From Helicostylum pulchrum (Eukaryota > Mucoromycota > Mucoromycetes > Mucorales > Mucoraceae): a stretch of 64,000 nt of DNA. A model generated the notes under the pieces. It was not told the DNA's origin. It worked only from the letters and a program-made list of their open reading frames with translations, and searched no databases. The stretch lies in contig JAIXMO010000003.1 in NCBI GenBank assembly GCA_025677825.1, positions 372,001-436,000 of the forward strand. Direction: 5' to 3'. Below, in pieces: positions 59,273-64,000 of the stretch. The first letter of the stretch is position 1, and the number at the start of each line of letters is the position of its first letter. Made by a program: the position numbers and the translations under genes.

Positions 59273-59334
59273 AACTGGTCGTAAACAAATACATCACTGG
59301 TTTGATATTTGTTTGTTACACATTATGACCAGTT
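59273..59334. repeat. Long imperfect hairpin downstream of MFS gene
   Basis: AACTGGTC (59273-59280) pairs with GACCAGTT (59327-59334). The arms continue inward as GTAAACAAATA against TATTTGTTTGTTAC with a small interruption. It is 190 bases after the stop, either a 3' UTR structure or a small inverted-repeat element. Confidence 0.75.
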
Positions 59335-62300
59335 CCTTTATTTTAACACAAATTCGTACTCATTATTTTTGACATTAAAAAACCACCACTTGCACTTTTT
59401 TTTTTATAAAAATAAACACCTGTAAAAAATCTTTAAATTACACAACATAAAATGGCCTTATTGATTCAATTCTAAAATCTTATCAGATCGTTTTTGACTT
59501 TTCCATTTTCTAAATAATATAATCTGGTGTTACCTCTGTAAACATATGACGCATCCCTGTATTTAAAATGTAGTTTACACAAGGCTAGGGCATATGATAA
59601 TTAAACATGACCTTATTTTGTGCTTCTCAACTACAATACAACGAAGAGTAACATATAGGATATGATTCTTGTACTCTATGTATGCATATTTTGGTTTCAT
59701 ATTCATAATGGTAAAGTATTATTAAAGTTACAGTTCCGTTTAGTCGGAAGAATCCGTATGGTTTAAAATAGTGACGAGTATATATCATAACGCGAGTCTC
59801 TCTTTATTAGTTTAGTAGTACGCTTGATTCCAATTGAGACAAGTCGAGATTATGCTCAAAGTTTTACTACTTAACCAGAAAGTTTGATCTACTGATCTCC
59901 GCTGGACAACTCATATACAAAAATCTTTTTTTTTTACTCCCTTTTTCAAATTATAGAAACGTGGTACCTTGCAACAGAAAAAGAAAATTCGTTGTTCTCC
60001 GAATGACTATTTCTAATAGGAGTTTTCTTTTTTCTTGTAATACGTTTTTGTCTATTTTAAATGGAAAAAAATTCTTGGCAATTATAAGCTGTACACAGTT
60101 GAGATTGTACTAGTTTAGCCCTTCTCCCACTGTCATACTATTTTGTATCGGCGCGGATAAAAAGTGATCAGTTCATGAAAATAATACTCTACAATGACTT
60201 TTTTTTTATATAACTTACATTTCGTCCTCATGGATTTCCGATATCAAACTCGCTATAAATTTTTTCTTTCGTATCAGATCCTTATAATCTTGTGTTACTG
60301 TACAAAAAGATTTACAAGAACAAAAAGATATAGCAAACACGCTGTTACAAAATAAACCATTTATATCGCAGGAACTACTGAATCAATAATATGTACAGTA
60401 GTTGCAACACATTTCTCAGGTAGTAATTTATAAAAATTATGATGAATTATATTTCTATAATACGAAGTATAAAATGCAATTACGCGTGAAAAGCTTTTAT
60501 TTATTTGACTGTTATTACTAGAAATTACTGTACATATCCAATCTGATAAAGTCCTGTATACAATCTTTTAATTTTTAAAAGCTGGGTAAGGCGGTTCAGT
60601 TTCCTAATTCTGATGGCGCAAAAGTTTTTTTATTTTACTTTTTTGTTCTGTGAGAAGATTCAACACGTACATCGCTTCCCATTGAAAGTCGCGTATTACG
60701 AATAAGATCTGATGATACGTAATTATCTGGACACTATACGTGTTAATCCGGAATCTGAAACTTTTCGCCCTCCAGCTGTACTTTTAAAGAATGATGGTAT
60801 ACTTCTAGTCGTACTCAGTCTTGTATCGGGCCCTTAAAAAAACAATACCATATAGCCGCTCTAGGTTCTCATAGAATCTCGTAAAGGTTGTGAAATGTAA
60901 AACGACGAGAATTTTTTTTTTTTGAATTATACGATTCCAATTTTATAGGTTGAATATTACAAATATTTTCAAGTGCCATTTCTATGATTGCTCCAGGTTT
61001 GGTATTGCGCTGAACCCTTAAATTGGCGTCCTAATATTTTAGATTTCTACTGGTAAACTAACTAGTGTTTTCTGTATATCCAGGGATAGTAAAGCTCAAT
61101 TGATCGTGACCGAGGAATCCAAAAGAAAAATTTTAGGCGGTACGTCTAACAAACTAGTATATATACAGAAATTTAGAGTAATGATAACATATTTTAGCAT
61201 ATATAAATAATTTTATGGAGGGTTTTTTTTTATGTTCACACATATTTTCTAATATCGATTTTTTTGGTGTATTTAAACCACAATTCGTTGATATCATAAA
61301 TTCAATAGCTTGAGCCGCGGTATTTTCATCTTTATTGGCTTTCTCGAACGTCCTTTTTTGTTTTACAGTCTCATTCTATGAATAATATTGTAAGATCTAG
61401 GGCGCTAGTAGAGCTCTAAATTAAGTAGCGAATAATAAAATTCAATTACAGGGTAGAAGACGAAGAAACGTTTCCTAGAACTAAAAAAGTGAGGTTCCGT
61501 GTAAATTTCCCAATCGAGAACGATGAAGGATAACTGTCTGTACAGCGTCTTTTTATCCTAGTTTACTTCTATAATCGTAAGAGATCGTGTTTTATTAAAA
61601 TATATGTAATCATTTAAAGAAGAAAAAATAGATTATACAAGAGGCTGGCTTTTTTATCATTATTACTAGAACGAAATCGATTAAGCAATTTTCCGAAACA
61701 TTAATCCAAGAAACGGGATGAGCCTAACAGAATATAAATAAAGTGATGTAACCGAAACTTATAGAAAAAAAAAAGTTTGTAAAAGGCGGGGAGCAATTTT
61801 AAACATCCTCTCTTTTTTTGTCTAAAAAAAAAAGCCAATCTTTGATTTGAAGTTACAAATACTATTATGTCGACATAAAGTATTTTTTATAATTATTATT
61901 TTACCATGGTTCGCTTCCCTCGGCATAGTAATAGCAGAAATAAACCTCTTTAACTCTAGAACAGTTCTTTTTGGGGGCGTAGGAGGAGTATCTTCTCCCA
62001 AAAAGAGAATGTGAAACTATTAAAAATAGACAAAATTAATAGAATAAGCAAAAATCTATATTTCTATACAAGTAACACGGACTCTTTTTCTTAAAAGATA
62101 GCGAGTGGATAAGAGAGCATTTTTTTTTATAAAAAATTGGAGAAATATACTTTGAGCCTTCAAATAGCATATAATCCCTTGTCAAAAAATGCATTAGCCT
62201 TACTTGTCAGGGCACTACGTTTGAAAGGGTTATGCGTATCATATTTGAAGCACTGCCCGTAAAAAAAAAACTACATCTTATTACTTATATAACCGTTGTC

Positions 62301-64000
62301 ATACGTCATGAGGGTGACTGAAGGAAGCAAACTCAAATATACTAGCCTAATGAGAAGTAAAAATATAACTGAAGCGAATGACCCAATTTTTTTTTTTAGC
62401 ATTGAGCGCGAATAATTACTAAGAAGATGTAACTGTTTACTAAGCTTGATATTGTATATGGTGCTTAATGGGTATATTTATTATAGTGAAATTTCATACA
62501 GTCGTATAATCTCAAATCGGCTTGACATCTTAAAATATTAGTACTTACATTTTATATAACAGTTATAAAATCGATAACGTAGCAGCTCTATTTAAGGGCG
62601 CATTTCCCCAGGACTTCTCGGTCCCGCACAATTACTGTTATTAGATTTAAGGGTAGGATCCAATTTCAAAAAGCCACTAAATAGAGCCCATACTCTGTGA
62701 TGAGATAACTATACATTCAGTAATAAAAATGCTGTAGTTACAAAAAAAATTTATGCCTATTCCAAGTGACGATATAATATGTAAAAAGAAAGTGATTAAA
62801 AGAAAATAATTCGGGTATACTTTTAAGGTTATACTCTACTCTAACAAAGCCTCTAAACAGTATCGGTATATACATAGTTCGAGACCGTGTATTAATTTTC
62901 CATGCTTAAAAATATAAAACCGCAATATCAAAGTGTTATCTTAATGCATTATATCGATATGTCTTAACTTTGTTTGAAAAGTACTCTGCGCCAAAAAAAA
63001 AGCAGTATTTTTAAAAACTATTTTAACAGTAATGACGGATACATGGGGTCGTTTCTATTCTTAAATTGAAGGTTTAAAGTATGTCAAAAATTAGTGGCTA
63101 TCACATCTTTTTCTTTAGACATGTGTTTTTTTTCAGGTACGAAATTACGTGATTCTCGATTGAACTATTCATTCAAGAGATACACAGGTGGCTACTGTAA
63201 AAACTGCCTCCACATCTCTTTATGATAAGATGTGTGTGAGTCAAAATTATAATGATTAGCAACACTATCTTTCTTTTTTTTTAAAAAAAAAAACTATGTA
63301 GATATGTTACTATTTTATTATCACTCTTTTCCTCCTTACATTCTTTTGTCCCTGATCAATGCAAAGTTGTTTTAACGATAAATCATGGGAGGTGTATTTA
63401 AAAGAGTAGGAGAATTTTATTTCTAAATTTAAAACTCGTATTCTTTTTAGTAAATTACCCCTATTTTTAAAAAAAAAAGAGAATCTAAAACTACATAAAC
63501 TACTACGTTATGGAACTTGTATTATTTAGTTGTGAAATCAAATGATGTTTTTGATAAATTTACTACTTTCAAACCGGAAAATATGTTTGTTTACATGATC
63601 CTACAAAGTCTAGATTTGCAGTATGTATAGCAATATTAATAATAGTACATTGAGGATGAAACTAACACAAAAGGTGCGTTTATATCTTGAAATACAACAA
63701 GCGTATAGAAACACTACTCTCTACCGAGACAAAAAAAAAACATATCACTGTTTAAATAGAGCAAGTTTTTTTTTACCGTTAAAAAAAGGAGTTACCATTA
63801 AAAAAAGAAGGGCGCAAACACTAGTTTCAGTAAACTATTTATTATTTGTATACAAATATTTATTTTAACCGAAAAAAAAAGAAACTAGAACATGGGTGTC
63901 CCGAATTTTTTTATTATCATAAAAAGAGATGGGCAAGTGGAAAATGAAGAGAAAAAATGCATAATAAAAGAATGAGAGGAGATAGATTTTAGTTACCGAT
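59335..64000. other. 4.7-kb gene-free region
   Basis: No open frame with recognisable content on either strand. The longest, 63623-63868, is 81 codons of Lys/Leu-rich chance-like sequence. T-then-A mirror tracts (for example 63274-63294) and A-tracts are common. I see no repeats, RNA genes or transposon ends by eye. Confidence 0.5.

Noticed and set aside
63623..63868. 81-codon frame near the window end
   Set aside because: Lys/Leu/Thr-rich, no homology-like pattern, no promoter or splice context; consistent with chance in AT-rich DNA.

Overview
The window is nuclear DNA of a filamentous fungus, most likely an early-diverging Mucoromycota/Mucorales species. The genes are interrupted by many very short introns (mostly 40-80 nt, GTAAGT-type donors, CTAAC/CTAAT branch regions, TAG acceptors). 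The DNA is strongly AT-rich with A and T homopolymers everywhere. Several protein families I recognise as expanded in Mucorales are present, including two nuclease-like degenerate families and KDZ-transposon cysteine-cluster proteins. The order assignment is an inference from gene content. All exon models were made by hand from reading frame and splice signals.

Layout. 0-9 kb: 3' part of a Slh1/ASCC3-type RNA helicase, an Arl3/ARFRP1 small GTPase and GAPDH, then 2.5 kb without genes. 9-16 kb: a vacuolar-type DHA2 transporter, a 232-bp duplicated sequence with a HET-like reading frame, and a nuclease-like gene with one in-frame stop. 16.5-21 kb: GUP1-like acyltransferase, mitochondrial EngB GTPase and an Asn-rich mitochondrial-type protein. 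21-24 kb: a graveyard of transposon-related fragments (PIF/Harbinger-like endonuclease, KDZ-associated cysteine cluster). 25.7-35 kb: ERG3 sterol desaturase head-to-head with a MOSC protein, the 17-exon MMS19 gene and a secreted protein of unknown function. 35.8-37.8 kb: a second, heavily decayed nuclease-like gene. 37.8-48.6 kb: BZZ1-type F-BAR/SH3 protein, secreted GH31 alpha-glucosidase, an AGFG-type ArfGAP, and an LDAH lipid-droplet hydrolase head-to-head with it. 50.6-56.6 kb: a tandem array of four secreted, probably GPI-anchored eight-cysteine proteins plus a fifth decayed copy, all on the minus strand. 57.6-59.1 kb: an intronless MFS transporter, then about 4.9 kb with no recognisable gene.

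How they fit together. Most genes are unlinked housekeeping functions: ribosome quality control, Golgi trafficking, glycolysis, GPI-lipid remodelling, ergosterol synthesis, Fe-S assembly, actin/endocytosis. The real local system is the 50-57 kb array. Its members share gene structure, an eight-cysteine spacing pattern, TATA position and one upstream element at a fixed distance from each start codon, and they differ mainly in a Ser/Thr/Ala-rich stalk. It looks like a recently expanding surface-protein cluster under common control. I saw no rRNA, tRNA, CRISPR array or complete mobile element.
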